Shown: positions 23,001 through 35,941 of the stretch, piece by piece
Position numbering within the stretch: the first letter of the stretch is position 1
How the letters are laid out: each line of letters opens with the position of its first letter
Source: Beaufortia kweichowensis
Lineage: Eukaryota; Chordata; Actinopteri; Cypriniformes; Gastromyzontidae
NCBI GenBank assembly: GCA_019155185.1
Contig: CM032813.1
Span: 11,000,645 to 11,064,644, forward strand
Length of the DNA: 64,000 nt
Direction of reading: 5' to 3'
Program-made: the position numbers and the translations under genes
The notes under the pieces: generated by a model
The model's database searches: none
The model's input: only the letters and a program-made list of their open reading frames with translations
What the model was told of the DNA's origin: nothing

Positions 23001-23684
23001 GGAATATGTCTAATTACAGAAATATGATGAATGCCATTACATGTCGGCTTTAAATTGTCTTCAATTTAAATTTATTAAATTGTCTTGAATTTCATCCAGA
23101 TTCTACGACGTTTTATGATTTTCGAGCTGTGCCAAATTTGACCATTTAGAGCTTTTTACTAAAAACAAAGCCTTCTAAAACAGGAAATAAATGAAGTCAG
23201 CCTCCTCTTTACAGGTGAATGTATGACTACTAAACATGTACACATGGAACCGGGGCCTGGGGCTCATATCTTCCCCTCAGAACGACGATCTCTAACACAC
23301 TTTCATCTGTCTTTCATCTCGTCTTTTTCTTTAATAATGAAAGATGAAGTCCAGCTGCAGATTCCTTCATATTTATTCATAATATTTTTCATAAAATTCC
23401 TTTTATTAAACAAATGTTATGACTTCCAACTCGTCTAATTGGATAAGCCAAGTAAGCAACCAACAGACCTACAGTTACATTCTATAACTAGATTACTTGA
23501 TAAGAATAGCTTTTTCTGATTATTTATGTTAATAAATACTAAATATATGTGTATGTGGACAATTATCTGCATTATCTGATTGCTATAAAATTGTTCTTTA
23601 GCAGCTGGATAGCTTGACTGTACATTAATTTAACTATAATGTATGTGTAACTTGAGCATACATAGCTACAGTTTATATTATATT

Positions 23685-23740
23685 TACGCATTTGGCAGAT
23701 GCTTTTATCCAGAAAGCTGTACAAATCAAGCTACAGAAAC
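23685..23740 (-). repeat. LINE/SINE 3' tail fragment
   Basis: On the minus strand it reads CTTTCTGGATAAAAGCATCT then GCCAAATGCGTAAATAT, close to the shared 3' tail of many fish LINEs and SINEs. Confidence 0.5.
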
Positions 23741-24305
23741 ACTTGTCCTAATACCTCCATAATAACTCATAACAACTTGTACTCACTTCTCTAGCATAAC
23801 TCAGTTCACCCGCAATGATACAGAATGCGAAACTGGGCACTGGCCAGTATAGTGGTCATTCCACACTGACAGAGGTTCAGTAAGAGCAGGATGAAAGGTG
23901 AATTCTGCCCTGCACAGGTGGCAGGTGTGATCACAGCGGTAAAAGATGGGGGACGGCAGGAGCGGATGGATACAAAGGACCGGTCTGTTACCCGCTTGCA
24001 GCTGCAGGGGGTGGAGATGAGTCCGGCTGACAGATAGACAGACACAGCGGCGGAGGGGAGGGAAGAGCCACGAAGGGAGACGGTAAGATGGAAGGAAAAC
24101 TGACGGCGATACTTCAAACGCAGGATCGGGTCCCGGGTGCCGAGAGACACATTCTTTCTGAAAGAAGGCGGAAGAAGAGAGAAAAGTATATGCGTGTGTG
24201 TGTGTGTGTGTGTCTATTGATGTTCAGCAGAGAATCTTTATATAGTGGCCTTTACATTTTTTCAGATGAGTCTTAAATGTATGACGGCGTTTTAGTGCCA
24301 CGTAA

Positions 24306-24482
24306 AAAAATCTAAGATTACGAGATTAAAGTCGTAATATTTCGAGAACAAAGTCGAAAATACGAGAATAAAGTCGAAAATACGAGAATAAAGTCGAAAT
24401 ATTAAGAGAATAAAGTCGAAATATTACGAGAATAAAGTCGAAATACTACGAGAATAAAGTCGAAATACTACGAGAATAAATT
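24306..24482. repeat. Minisatellite of ACGAGAATAAAGTCGAAAT units
   Basis: Seven or eight tandem units of 19-22 bases. The first units are more diverged (ACGAGATTAAAGTCGTAAT; TCGAGAACAAAGTCG), the last nearly identical. Confidence 0.9.
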
Positions 24483-25131
24483 TATGGTAACAAACCATGC
24501 TAAATTCGAAAATTACAGCACGTTAATAACTTTAAAAATCATTGGTTCTCACTTGCCTTGTAACAAATTACATATGACATCTGAATACGAAAAACGTACA
24601 TTCGTGTCAATAGTCTTGATATTGTGTGTTTACTGCAGACACAGATGTTTTGTGATATAAAACGTGACATTAAAATAGTTTTTGATGTATGCATAAAGAA
24701 AGTCTGCAGTATAATAATGTATCCGTGTTGATCATATTCAAAACCTGTTGCTTTCTGCCCTGTTTGTGTTACTGTCCTTGGCTAAGACCCCCTGATCTCT
24801 GCCACATGGCATCCCATCAAAGCTCCTCCACTCTGTGCTCAGAAAAGGGTCAACCTCTGTGATTCATCTCTGGAGGAAGCATGCCTGTGTTAGATCCCCG
24901 TCTAATGTTTTCTCATGACTGTGTGTGTTATTCTTTGCCTCAGCATGACTCCAAATGTAGTTTCAACCCAGCTCACTGTCAAAATACTCTTACAATAATC
25001 AAACCATTTTAGTACACGACACACACACAGATATGTAGATACATATTTGATCCTTTCCCTTTAAATGTCTACACAATCATAACCATCTGTGTGCATGAAC
25101 TTGAACACATACATGTTTATTTAGTCATCTA

Positions 25132-25390
25132 CCCAGCTAACAGGGAATGTTCTTTGAACTTTGGCTAATGTTCTCTCAAAGTTATCAAAAACACTCTTGC
25201 ACTAGTGTTAAAAGAGTGTTTTGTCAACATTATATATCATTGCTAAACATCTAAAATGTGGGTATAAAAATGTTATTCTTACATTGTTAGTAGAACATAC
25301 AAAATAATTTAGAAATAACATTTTATAGCTTAATTAGAACGCTGGCTAAACGTTCTTAGAACATATTCTTGGCAAATATGGACATATCAT
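25132..25390 (-). mobile_element. MITE with CCCAGCTAACA end, partial copy
   Basis: CCCAGCTAACAGGGAATGTTC at 25132-25152 matches the reverse complement of the right end of the element at 61955-62191. Inner AAAACACTCTTGCAC and GTTTTGTCAACATTATAT are shared on the opposite strand. The far end is not clear. Confidence 0.6.
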
Positions 25391-25574
25391 AGACCTTACT
25401 GAGACAGTGCATTAAGTGTATTTAAATTGAAATTACTAACTTTAATTTTTAGTGCAAAAAATGCATTACTTTTTCTATAATTCTCTAGATGCAAATGGAA
25501 TTATGTCTAATTTAGCTCACTTCTATAGGATGATTTTTTTTCCTGAAGTATTAATAAATACAGCATGAACACAC

Positions 25575-25862
25575 ACACATGTTGGGTTTCAACATGTATG
25601 GGGAATTCCCATAGACATAATGACTTTTATCTTCTGTACAAACCCCATATTCAATCCCTTAAACCCAACTCTCACACAAACCTTTCTGCATTTTTACATT
25701 TTTAAATAAACATAATTTAGTATGATGATAAGATGTTTTCCTCATGAGGACCAAACAATTTTTCCACAAGGTGATTTTTACTGATATTATTATCTTTGTG
25801 GGGACATTTGGTCCCCAGACTGTAGGATTTACCAGGACCACACATACACACACACACACACA
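25575..25862 (-). repeat. Dispersed (TG)n-headed repeat, copy 2
   Basis: Reverse-strand copy of the repeat at 245-540, headed by a CA tract at about 25840-25862. It has no reading frame and no clear terminal inverted repeats. Family name unknown to me. Confidence 0.85.
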
Positions 25863-28819
25863 ACTTGGAATGATTGGAAGGGCAAGGTCACTTCCCATTG
25901 GCTGCAAGTCTAACCCTCTGTTTTCCAGGGCAGACGTTTTTTCCCTACTCAACTGCTGATAGGAAACTATGATAATCTGCTCTACTCAGCACAGACAAAA
26001 AGACTTTTCCTTCTCACCTTCCCTGACACTTCAAAACATCTTTCCATGTCATCCCTTCATACTTTCATTCACTCCGTATCCTTTGCTTTTTTCCTACCTT
26101 ACCCCACAGGATTAACTATTTGCCCTCTACCTGTCAGAGCTAACCGCAAAGATGAGGCCAGGTGTGCTGCCCACTGCACATTAGGAGGTTCGGTGCCATC
26201 TGATAGACAGGAAATGAACTACTGTACCAGCTGCTTCCTGTGTCAGTCTTTATTTACCCTTCTGCCAACCTGCTCACTTTCATCTGCGCCAGCTTGAATC
26301 CTTTGAATATAGTAGGCCTACAGGAACATGTATACAAAGTCTGATTGTTTGCTCTGATTATAGTTATATTTAAAAATGTTCTAAATGATAAAACATTTAC
26401 TTTTCTACTTTTAGAATTTTTTGTTTTATTTCCAGTTTAACTTCCTTAACGTTCCTGTATACTGGTGTAGAGCATTAAACCCCAGTGAGCACACATGCTG
26501 ATAAAATGTATAGCTTTGTGTCTGCCAAATCCATAAATGTAAATGTCTCAGATTTTTCTCTGAATATTACTGACAGAAGTAAAAAATAATGCTATAAAGA
26601 TGTCACTGTTGGAACAGATAGATCAACAAGTCAAAGTCAAACATATAGATCATTTGAAACAAACTCAAGGCATTTATAACGGAGAGGTCATAGGGAAAGA
26701 ATTTGGAAATGTGATGTTTGGAATGCAGCGAGGAACACTGGGGTGAAAGTGAGCTGGACATGCATTATGGAGTCTGGACTGGCTGGAGAAGGAAAGCAAA
26801 TCTATGAGCTGGAGGCAGTTAAGAGGAATATCAGGAAACCCCCTCCTCCTCCTCACCCAGGACCACCCCTCCCATCTCCCTCTTCCTGCCAAAACTCAGC
26901 ACACTTCCTCTGCAGCTATTGGGATTCCCACCTGGGACATTCCAGCCGTGAAATGTGTCTGGCAATCTCCCTCTTTCATTTTGTTTTTGATTTACAAAAT
27001 GTACACCCAATTATGGTTCTGCACTCTTAGTGAAGTCTTCCCTTTTGTGGTCAAAGTCATTCCAGGTTTTGCCAACATTTGTCATCTTAAACGTTTGTGA
27101 TGAAGCGCAGTAGTCACATTAACCACAAGAGGTCACTGTATCACAAAGCAAGATGGTTCAAATCCCGTAATGCGTTATATGGAACGTCAGAGTGTACTAC
27201 CTTCATCCCGTTCACTGCTACTTATATTTATCTAACACAAAACGGGTGTCTGTCCGCCTCCTGATGGTGTAGATACCCCCCCCCTCCCAAAACCATTATC
27301 CTGATGAAATTAACTGAATGAAATGACAGAGGAGAGAATGTTACATACGCATGAATGTGATGTGCATGGACTCTCAGGAAGAGTGGAAATACCAGGTTTC
27401 ATGACTTTGTGTTTGACCTTTCGGGAAAACGAGCTAATCCCGCGGTATAATGGACTCGGGTGCAGATATGGAAAACGGCTGCTCCGTTATCTGCGTTGCC
27501 GTGGAGACCATCAGAGAGCGCGCGCCCGGTGAAGATGCCGCCTTATTAAAAGGAGAGTTTGTATATATTGGAAAAAGGCGCTTTTTGTCATAAGTGTCAC
27601 TCACACACACAGCATATCCCTTCTGGATTGTAAATGGAAACCTGTTTCTTTTCTCTAAAATAACACAATTCAGTTTGAGCACGAACGAGCCTTTTTTTTG
27701 CGCACAGAATGAGCCTGTCGGTAAAATGGTGCCGGATCTTCTCCAGACTAGAGCTCGTTACATCAGCAGTTACATTAATGATCTGTACCCATATTCATTT
27801 AGTGAAACAATAAAGCTTACAGACTGAAATTAAAAGCTTTTTTAACAACAAAACAACTAAATAATCATAATATATTAATACTACTCCTACAACAACTAAT
27901 AATAATAGTAATAATTTCAATAAAAGTAGCCTATACTTTATAATAAAATGCAAATAACTTTCTAACTGAATAACCCTTATAATATAATTTTACACTAAAA
28001 AAAATGTCTTAGTTTGTCAAATTGTCATATTGTAAATTTGATTTAAATTCCTGTGATGGATTATGGAGTCACTTTCAAAGACACGTTTTAATGCAGTTAT
28101 GGTATTGGATACTCCACATTAGTGATGAAAAGAGATCACTGGTGTTTTAAAGCCTAATGTTTGGGTTGGTTTTTAATTACTGAACACCAACAATTACAGT
28201 TACTCTACTGTAAGTAAAACATGCTGATAAGAGTTATATTTCGACCGAAACAAATGATGTAGGGAACTACAAATATAAAATTAATACAATAATTCATTTA
28301 TTGCAAAAAAAAGAAAATGCTTCTGTTGAAATTACTTTTTATAATGAAACTAAATTTAGCATTTCAATGTAAATTTGCACACTTTGCATTTAAATTCTCA
28401 GATTTAAAGTATTTCTTATTATTTTTAGTCTTCTTTAAATTTATTTATAGGACTACTGATATTATTTGTCATTAAAAAGACACGCAGATATCAACTGGAT
28501 CAAGAAGGCAAAACAAGTGTTTGGATGAAACGAGCTAATTTCACAACTAATTCAACACGTTACTGATCTAATGACAAAAGAGAATAATCACACAGATACT
28601 TATCAACAGTACAGCTACAATATGAATGATAATGGCTGCATTGATATGTTAAGCGTGTGTACCCTGGTCCATCCAATAAACCAAGCTAATATCGGCCCGA
28701 ACACGTTAAATGTGTAAATATTTCTCCTTCGGGTAGCCTATCTGTCTCTATCACCCCGTGCGATCTTCCCCCTCAAATGATGCATTAGATGCATTCAATG
28801 TATTTGTTGTGGCGGCTTG

Positions 28820-28960
28820 AAAAGACGGCGATAATCTGGGGGAGAGAGATAAGGAACACCAATTTATTCAGCGCCACTTTGGACCCTGTTTCCAGCCTCG
28901 CTCGGTCCTGACACCTCCAGCGGTAAGCTGATAACGATTAGGCCATTTATTATCTTCACA
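28820..28960 (+). promoter_or_regulatory. GATA-motif cluster upstream of gata2, enhancer candidate
   Basis: GATAA at 28830-28834, 28848-28852 and 28930-28934 and TTATC at 28950-28954 fall within 125 bases. The cluster is about 2.5 kb before the candidate distal exon. Mammalian Gata2 is autoregulated through GATA sites at -1.8, -2.8 and -3.9 kb, so this may be the equivalent of one of them. No alignment was possible. Confidence 0.45.
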
Positions 28961-29158
28961 AAGAACAAAGATTGCCTCACGCCGATGAAATATTACCCCC
29001 GGTAATAATCGGAAAGAGAGGACCTGGCATCTGATGCATGCATACATAAATAATAACTTTAGAGCTCTGATCTGCTAAAAAAAGTAATAAAATGGTGAGA
29101 ATAAAGAAAAATGAAGAATGTATTTACAAAAACAACAAGAAGAACCGAAATTAACAAC

Positions 29159-29182
29159 ATATAATAATAATAATAATAATAA
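29159..29182. repeat. (AAT)n microsatellite
   Basis: About eight AAT units. Confidence 0.85.
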
Positions 29183-29454
29183 ACTTAAATATATTATCAT
29201 TTTATAAGGCTGCTAGAAACGAGTGTCGCAGTAACTTATATTTGCCTACATAATTGTTTTTTATCATATATAACAAATTAAGACGTATACTGAGTTGGAT
29301 TCAAGAACACATTCGACTTCGACGCAGTGAGAACTCAGACTCAGAGAACTCAGAGATAGCACTGCGGTGTCTTTGATGGACAACGTGAAATGGAAATGTC
29401 ACCGTGTGTGCCACAGTGTGCACTACTGGAAAGGAGGAGGCGAGCTTAGCAGTT

Positions 29455-29600
29455 GCCTTTATTAGTCTAAAGTGGGTTTTTTAATGCGCTGGAGATGCAA
29501 GCCCGAGACAGATAAGCCCTTATCGCACACGCATCATGAATGAGCATCTTCTGCTGGTCAGATTGCAAAGCTCCTGTAAGCCCGGCACCTACTACTCTTA
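29455..29600 (+). promoter_or_regulatory. Palindromic GATA pair upstream of gata2, enhancer candidate
   Basis: GATAAGCCCTTATC at 29511-29524 is an inverted pair of GATA sites with a 4-base gap. It sits in a GC-richer block about 1.9 kb before the candidate distal exon, much like the -1.8 kb GATA site of mouse Gata2. Equivalence is inferred from position and motif only. Confidence 0.45.
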
Positions 29601-29660
29601 AGGCCTTTACATCACAATAGATGAATTAATAGGAACTTTAATCAATTCTCACAGACAGCA

Positions 29661-29757
29661 TTATTAATAAATAATAATAATAATAATAATAATAATAAGA
29701 AGAAGAAGAAGAAGAATAATAAGAAGAATATAATAAGAATAAGAAGAAGAATAGAAA
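29661..29757. repeat. (AAT)n-(AAG)n microsatellite
   Basis: AAT units pass into AAG units and back, about 95 bases. Confidence 0.9.
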
Positions 29758-31049
29758 TATCATAATCTTCTTCACCTTTGGTAATTATTCCCCCTTTACT
29801 CCCTTCTTCGCTGAACAGCTCACAGGTCATCAGAAGTTGTTTGCCTCGGCACAAAAGTTACGCAAGGGTGAAAAACGATCATCTTGTCTTGGTACGAATG
29901 AAACCTCTGAATCTCTCAAAGCCCAAATGACTTAAGTCAGCAATATCTTGTCGGAATAACAGAAGTAAGATATGGTTAAGTAGGCTATGAAAAGACACGC
30001 GAACACAAGCATATGTCCTGACACTATCACTGATTGACATTGATAACACTGATGCACCATAAGACTAACTAATATTATTAAAAGAAAGTTTTAAGCATTT
30101 GAAGGAGACTCTGTCACTGATAGCCAAATATTTATCTTTCTTTAAACAATAGGATCTTTTACATTTTATCACATCTCCTAAATCCTTGGTCAAACTGTAG
30201 GCCCGTTATTTTTCCACTCCGGTACCAACGAACTAAGTATCTCTGGCTGTTTAAAATCTGGTCTGTTGAACGAAAGCAAAACAATAGATGGTATTAGACG
30301 TTGTTATTTTGATCATTCTATATAATGCAATTAATTCTGTCAGAGTTCACTTCTTTTGCACTTTCTTTGTGCGCGTGTACTCTTGGGGGAACCCGGGTGC
30401 GAGCGGCTGGAGCTGCACCTGCCCTGCCTGAGCCGCTGCACGCGAGCCCGCTGTCTCGTGCCAGAGATTTACCAAGGCTTTGCATGTTTAAAAGTTGGTG
30501 TTATGTGAGAGAGAGTTAAAACTGGGTGGGTTGGGGGAGTAGAGGTCGACAGCAATATTATAGACAAAACCGGGCAGGAACAGAATTAATTAAGATGGGA
30601 AACCTAAAGGCGTCTTATATAAAAAAGTAAACATTTACATATTCAAAATCCACACGCAAAGACATCTGCATCGAGGTGATCAAAGGATAAGGCTTTAATG
30701 TGCTAACCACGATTTATTGTAGCTTTGGTGGCACATTCCTGGCAATCCTAAAGTAGATTTTTTCCATTAAAACACAACAAAAGAAAACAAGATGATAATA
30801 ATAATTTCAAAAGTGGAGTCTCTAAGGGGTGACAGTCTTAAATAGAGGTGCAAATTCTCTCACACAGCACTTACATTGCTTTCGGTAGGGTCAGATGTTT
30901 TTTGTACTGGTTTTAGTGGTTCTCATTTTATCCCCTTTGACGACCGGGGTCTTGTTTTGTAATTATAACAGCTGCAGCACAGCTTTTGGCCATCAAAGCG
31001 CGACCCGGAAGACCAGATAGGCTGACGCACGACTACGTCGCAGCAGCAC

Positions 31050-31391
31050 TACTTTGTGCTTCAAGTTTCCCTGTTTCCAGAAAAAGAGAGAGAGGGAGAG
31101 AGAGAGAGAAGAGAGAGAAGATAGAGTACGAGGTATCAGACACCACACACAAGTCACTGAAGACAGATACTCAGCGAAAGCATTTGGTGAAAGGACGCTG
31201 ACTGTCTGGGAAGGTTGGCATTGCCAGTTAGAGCGAATTTGGAAAGCAGGCGATGACTGCGCCCTGAGCCCCAGCGCTTCGTAAAGCACAGCGAATCACC
31301 TCTACTCGTCCCTCAAATACGGACTTGGCCCCAGGACACGTTTCTATCTGGAGCGAAATTTCAAGAAAAGAAAGCCTCATCATAAACGCTG
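31050..31391 (+). promoter_or_regulatory. gata2a: Candidate distal noncoding first exon of gata2 (IS-like), ending at a strong donor
   Basis: A consensus donor (G|GTAAGA) follows position 31391. The sequence before it is GC-richer than its surroundings and carries a GA-rich tract at 31080-31126. In mammals and zebrafish Gata2 has a distal (IS) and a proximal (IG) noncoding exon, both spliced to the exon with the start codon. This segment lies about 4.8 kb before the ATG, in the right place for the distal one. The start of the exon is not defined; transcript data would decide. Confidence 0.45.
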
Positions 31392-31684
31392 GTAAGATGC
31401 GTTTTGTATAGACTATAATTTCATACAGCCATAGCGTCAAATCGAGTGTAATACGAAGAGATTACTCACGCGTTTTACACGCGTTTTATTTATTTTAGCC
31501 TAAAGTAGGGTAATTGTGATATTTTAAGGGAATCATTTTTTCCATTTCATTCCAGAAGATTATTTTCTTTGGATTATTTTCTTTATATTTTTTATTACTA
31601 TCTAAAATGGTTTTCAAATAAATGGCAAGAAAGAGGGAATTATTATATTTGAATTGCTTTAACCAGGTAGCTGATGTAGGCCTA

Positions 31685-31790
31685 TTATTATTGTTGTTGT
31701 TGTTATTATTATTCGCAGTAGTAGCATTACTAATACTACCACTACTACTACTAATAATAATAGTCATAATAATAACAATAACAATGTGTT
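31685..31790. repeat. TTG/TTA and ACT/AAT trinucleotide repeat
   Basis: TTATTG-type triplets (31685-31712) followed by ACT and AAT triplets (31735-31785) in the gata2 5' intron. The rest of 31392-35399 is intron with the candidate regulatory blocks listed separately and no gene. Confidence 0.8.
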
Positions 31791-33714
31791 TGTCATTATT
31801 ATTTTATTGGTTGCAGCTGTTGTATTACTAAATATGTTTTTTTCTTATTATTAGTATTGTATGACTGCAGTTAATGTCATTATAATACAAAGGGCAAAAC
31901 AACCACAAATTGGTAAATAATAAAATATTTATATTGCTATTTTTATATTGTACTATTTACAATTTTTTATTATTTACTCTTTTAATTGAGCCCAAATTAA
32001 GCACAACATGCTTTCTGTTTTTTCAATAGTTTAAAACTAATCTTACTAAAACTAAATTACGCATAATGTAAAATATATTTAAAATAACCCACAATAATAA
32101 AATTATTTTATTTTTATATTAACAATGTAAGTATAAAATATATTTGCTTCCTATAGGATATTTAAATTATTGTAGTTTTCAGGCCTTTGTGTTGACGTTT
32201 GTGTACTTAAACATTTAGCAAACGTAAGAAGCGCGAGAACTCGTGCGTTCTTAAAATGATATATAAGTGATTTTCCGCGAGTATTTCCTGCTTTCTAAAC
32301 AATCACGACATTTTTACTCTTGAATGATTTTAAATGCGAATGAGAATGAGGTGTGAGGTGATCTGAGGAATTAGCTTACTTTAAAATGCCCCAGGGAGTC
32401 CTGCAATAGCCCACCTGTACTGTTTATTTAAATCATTTATTCCGAGAGCTGTCAGCCACAAAAGGAGGGCGGACGCCCTGTCATCACCTTTCTGATTTAT
32501 AACGGTCACGAAATCATTTTTAACACCATCCACTCAGACAAGACTTTTACCAAAACAGTTCAGCACGTGAAACCTACAGCATAATAAAACAGCAAACGTT
32601 TAATGAAGAATAACGCAAATTGTTGGTTGAAATAAAGAGGATGAGACACATTTTTCTTCCAATTCCTGTTCTTCATGCTTCAGCAGAGGACGGGGGCTTG
32701 TGACTTTGCCTGTCTGTGTCTGCCTCCGAGTGCCCTGTCACAATCTAATTACCCGTGAGTAAAGGACAATACCGCTTCAGCTGGTCTGTGTCATTCCCTC
32801 TATATCCCAGCGCCTGCTTATCTTCACAACCCCTTCTGCGCTGCTTTCTGCCCCCCTCCTGCCCTCTTTTAACCCCACGGAGAATGATAAACGCTCAGTG
32901 AGGGAACGAACGAACAAACCCATTTCACGGCACCTGTTAATTAACGGAATGATTGCCTCAGTTTTTACCGACATCAGCAATCGCTCTCTATTATTTTTCT
33001 GATGCAGTTAATTCAAAGCGAAGTAATGTCACGTCACAAACGTGATGTTAATGTCGTCGTCACAGTCCCGTATGGTGAATCTGCACACCCGTCCTGGACC
33101 TTAAGTAACACTGTAGAGTCCCTAAGAGGACAGTCTCTTTTGTTTAAACATTGAGACCAATTGGATTACCACAGGTACTTCTGGATTACCACAGATACTG
33201 GATTAGCTCAGGCATTTTCTAAAGAATATTTGGCCCGGGAGGTGTGTTCAACCAAGAACAGTAATTAGCATTAATAGATGTGATGCGCCGGAAGAAGCAA
33301 GAGAAACACACAATTAAAGTCTGTAAATGTATTTTCTTATTCATTTGCTTTCATTTTCACATCTATCATAAAACATGCCAATTAAAAGGATATTTCGATA
33401 CAGGCCGTAGTGGCTTCCACTTATGCCTGGCTTTGCGCATTATACTTGCCCTGTGTAAAATGCATATCACACAGCAAAACCAAGCTTCATATTATCCAAC
33501 AGTTTCTAGTTTGTTAGCTCCAGGCTGCTCTTTGTACGGGGTAGGGCCCATGTCCAGACTTCAGTGTTTTGAAAGGGGTTAAAGCATCTGATATTGTCAC
33601 ACATCTAAGATAAGGCTACGCAGTAGTCAAACGGTGGCAACAAAAAAACATACAAAAGACTTACAAGCGTTACAAGCTACTTAGACAATTAGCTTTGCAA
33701 AGTCGTCTCTGGAT

Positions 33715-33830
33715 TTGTCTTTTCACCGAGATTCTGTGACGTCAAGTCACGGCGTCAGAGTGGCGGCCGGTAGGGGCTCAGAGCTCGCGCTCCAATTATT
33801 GCACGTCAATCATCAGGAGGAGCGCACTGA
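33715..33830 (+). promoter_or_regulatory. CRE-containing GC-rich block in the gata2 5' intron
   Basis: TGACGTCA at 33737-33744, with a TCAAGTCACGG stretch just after, in a GC-rich island within AT-rich intron. It looks like a regulatory element; function is unknown. Confidence 0.35.
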
Positions 33831-34599
33831 CTCTCCTGTTTCGAATAAAAACATTATCCGAAAGAGACAAGCATTATGCTACTTTAAAGTACACGTACAT
33901 AACAATAATAATAAATAACAAGAACAATAATAATATAAACAACAATAGCAATCAGTAGAGGGTGTACCCTGCAAGTGTGACTCCTAAAACCACAACCTGC
34001 TATAGCGCCAGATCATCAGGTCTATCCTGTGACTAAAAAACTGTGCTCCCTTTGATCGATCCAACCAGAAAAACTAGTTAAATGAATAATTAATACACAA
34101 CAAAACATTGCTACAAGCAGTTAAATGCTGCAAAGCCACTAAGTTGAGTAGGTGCTGTCGATGAGAGCACATGCATGAAGCCACGGCCTTGTAGACTAAT
34201 AAGGGAAAATAAAATAATCTCACTAGAACATATAACAAACTAATGGAAGAAATGTGACTCTGTCTGTGCAAACCCGGCTAAAATAATTTGTGTGATTTAC
34301 TGTTTTTCACATAAAATCATCCAGAATAATATAAAGAACATTCTGTGAAAACGTAATTTAATACTGTCAGTATTAAAACCAAAAAAATGTCAACCAAAAA
34401 AATCATAGTGATATTTATAGGTGAAATCTAAATTTGATGCTGGTTTTCTCATAATTTGATTTTGAGACTTTAGTCTGGTTTACCTAGACAGGCACAAATA
34501 TTTGTAGTGGCATAATCTAAAAACATTAGATGTAATTTTTCGTTGCATTACAACGTAAACTATATGTAATTCGATCAGACAAAATAACCCTGTGCAAAT

Positions 34600-34910
34600 G
34601 AGGGTCTTCAGTTGACCTTAATCCACAGTTTATCTAAACGCTTATCAAACTAATTGGCGACGTTCAGTCTTTCTGCCTGCGGTGGGCAAGCCTACTGCTT
34701 GTTTTGCCATGAGATAATAGTACGCAAGAATCAACGAAGCTGCCCTAATGGCCACCAATTGGCTCTATTTCGACCTGCCCATGCGACCTGTCGGCACCAC
34801 CGAGAGACGGGCCCACTATTAATATGTAAAGCGACGTTTGATCGCTCGAAACAGCATACAAAGCCAGTGTTTTCACAAGAAGAATGTGGTAACAACTAAT
34901 TTAAAACAAT
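34600..34910 (+). promoter_or_regulatory. GC-richer block with two GATA sites in the gata2 5' intron
   Basis: TTATC at 34630-34634 and 34642-34646 (two GATA sites on the minus strand, 12 bases apart) open a block of balanced composition reaching about 34910. A short open frame (34654-34899) crosses it but matches nothing I know, so a conserved noncoding element is the better reading. Confidence 0.35.
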
Positions 34911-35399
34911 TAGACGCGCAAGAACAATAGCCCCCAATTTAGAGACCATAAAATACTCCTCCCAAATTAATGCCTGAGGTGTTAGGAATGGTGTTTGTTT
35001 GCGTTAAGCATATTGCTGGTGACACTTCACTGTTAAAGGGTTTGTTGTTTTAATGTTAATGGTCACGTAACATGTCGTGCTTATGTGTACACCAATAACT
35101 TATAATTAGCCAATCCTTTATTATTTGCAAAAAACTTTCAAAATGATTGGATTAATATTTTTATAACAAAAGCTAAAACATGCCATAAGCTAAAACAGAA
35201 GTAATACATATAAAACTCAACAGGACAAATCGATCTTTTTAGGCTTGTTAAACATTGTGAATATAATAAACCAGTCTCTGTGTTTCTGGGCAAGAAAAGG
35301 GCGCTTCAAGAAAGGTAAAATCTCAATAAATTGCTCCACTGAATGATGAGTTTTTCAGCTCTCTGAATGTTGCGCATGTAGGCCGACGGTCGCCGTGGC

Positions 35400-35732
35400 A
35401 AGCGTGAGGTCCGAGCCAATGGCAGTAAGTGTGCTCTGCTATTGGTTAACAGAGCGATCACTGCCAGCCCGTGACTCCGCCCATACTCGTAAGATATGGA
35501 ATCTACTGGCGCCAGGTCCGACAGTACACAGGCACAATTCATTAATGAGACATCTCTTCGCTTTAGCCAGCCGCAGAGGTTTTTAGGGAGATTTTTAACA
35601 ATTGAGCAGCAGACAATTCAAAGCAGTCCAAATTACGAATGTCAACAGACGTCTTGAGGATTAACATTCTTTGTTAAGGACTAACACGGCATAAAATAAA
35701 CACAGGATTGGAGCGCTGAAATGCTTTGTGCC
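35400..35732 (+). promoter_or_regulatory. gata2a: Candidate proximal gata2 promoter and noncoding first exon (IG-like)
   Basis: CCAAT at 35416-35420, an inverted CCAAT (ATTGG) at 35441-35445 and a GC box (CCGCCC) at 35477-35482 lie close together. About 250 bases on, a good donor (GCC|GTAAGT) follows 35732. The next good acceptor (TCTCTTACAG) ends at 35941, so 35942-36207 would be the 5' UTR of the start-codon exon. The arrangement fits the proximal IG exon of other vertebrates. The transcription start is inferred. Confidence 0.5.
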
Positions 35733-35941
35733 GTAAGTAGCCTACTTGGCGATAGCTCTTATAAATTGATACTATTTTGCAGGTTGTTGTAGCCAACATT
35801 TTGTGTAAAAAGGTTTGCGATTAAGTGGGAAGATATATTTTTTCACGAATTTACGACTTGCTTTCAGTATCATTTTTAACCCGTCTAGTGATCTTTTTTA
35901 TGTTTGCAACTCAAACTCATTTATTTGTTATTCTCTTACAG

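Larger units (their letters stand above)
19861..27400. other. rpn1-gata2 spacer, left part
   Basis: No gene seen. Contents: MITE pieces at 19951-20096 and 21287-21365, CA-rich simple sequence at 21780-21792 and 22017-22030, a tail-like fragment at 23685-23740, the 24306-24482 minisatellite, a TIR element from 25132 and the repeat at 25575-25862. Blocks of more even composition at 20480-20720, 21880-22160 and 26740-26960 may be conserved noncoding DNA. A tRNA B-box-like GGTTCAAATCC at 27155-27165 stands alone. Confidence 0.6.

Noticed and set aside
27121..27190. tRNA B-box-like GGTTCAAATCC
   Set aside because: No A box at the right distance and no cloverleaf; at best a relic of a tRNA-derived SINE.
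34654..34899. 81-codon frame with Cys and His residues, zinc-finger-like at first sight
   Set aside because: Cys/His spacing fits no finger family, there is no splice or promoter context, and it lies in a likely regulatory block of the gata2 intron.
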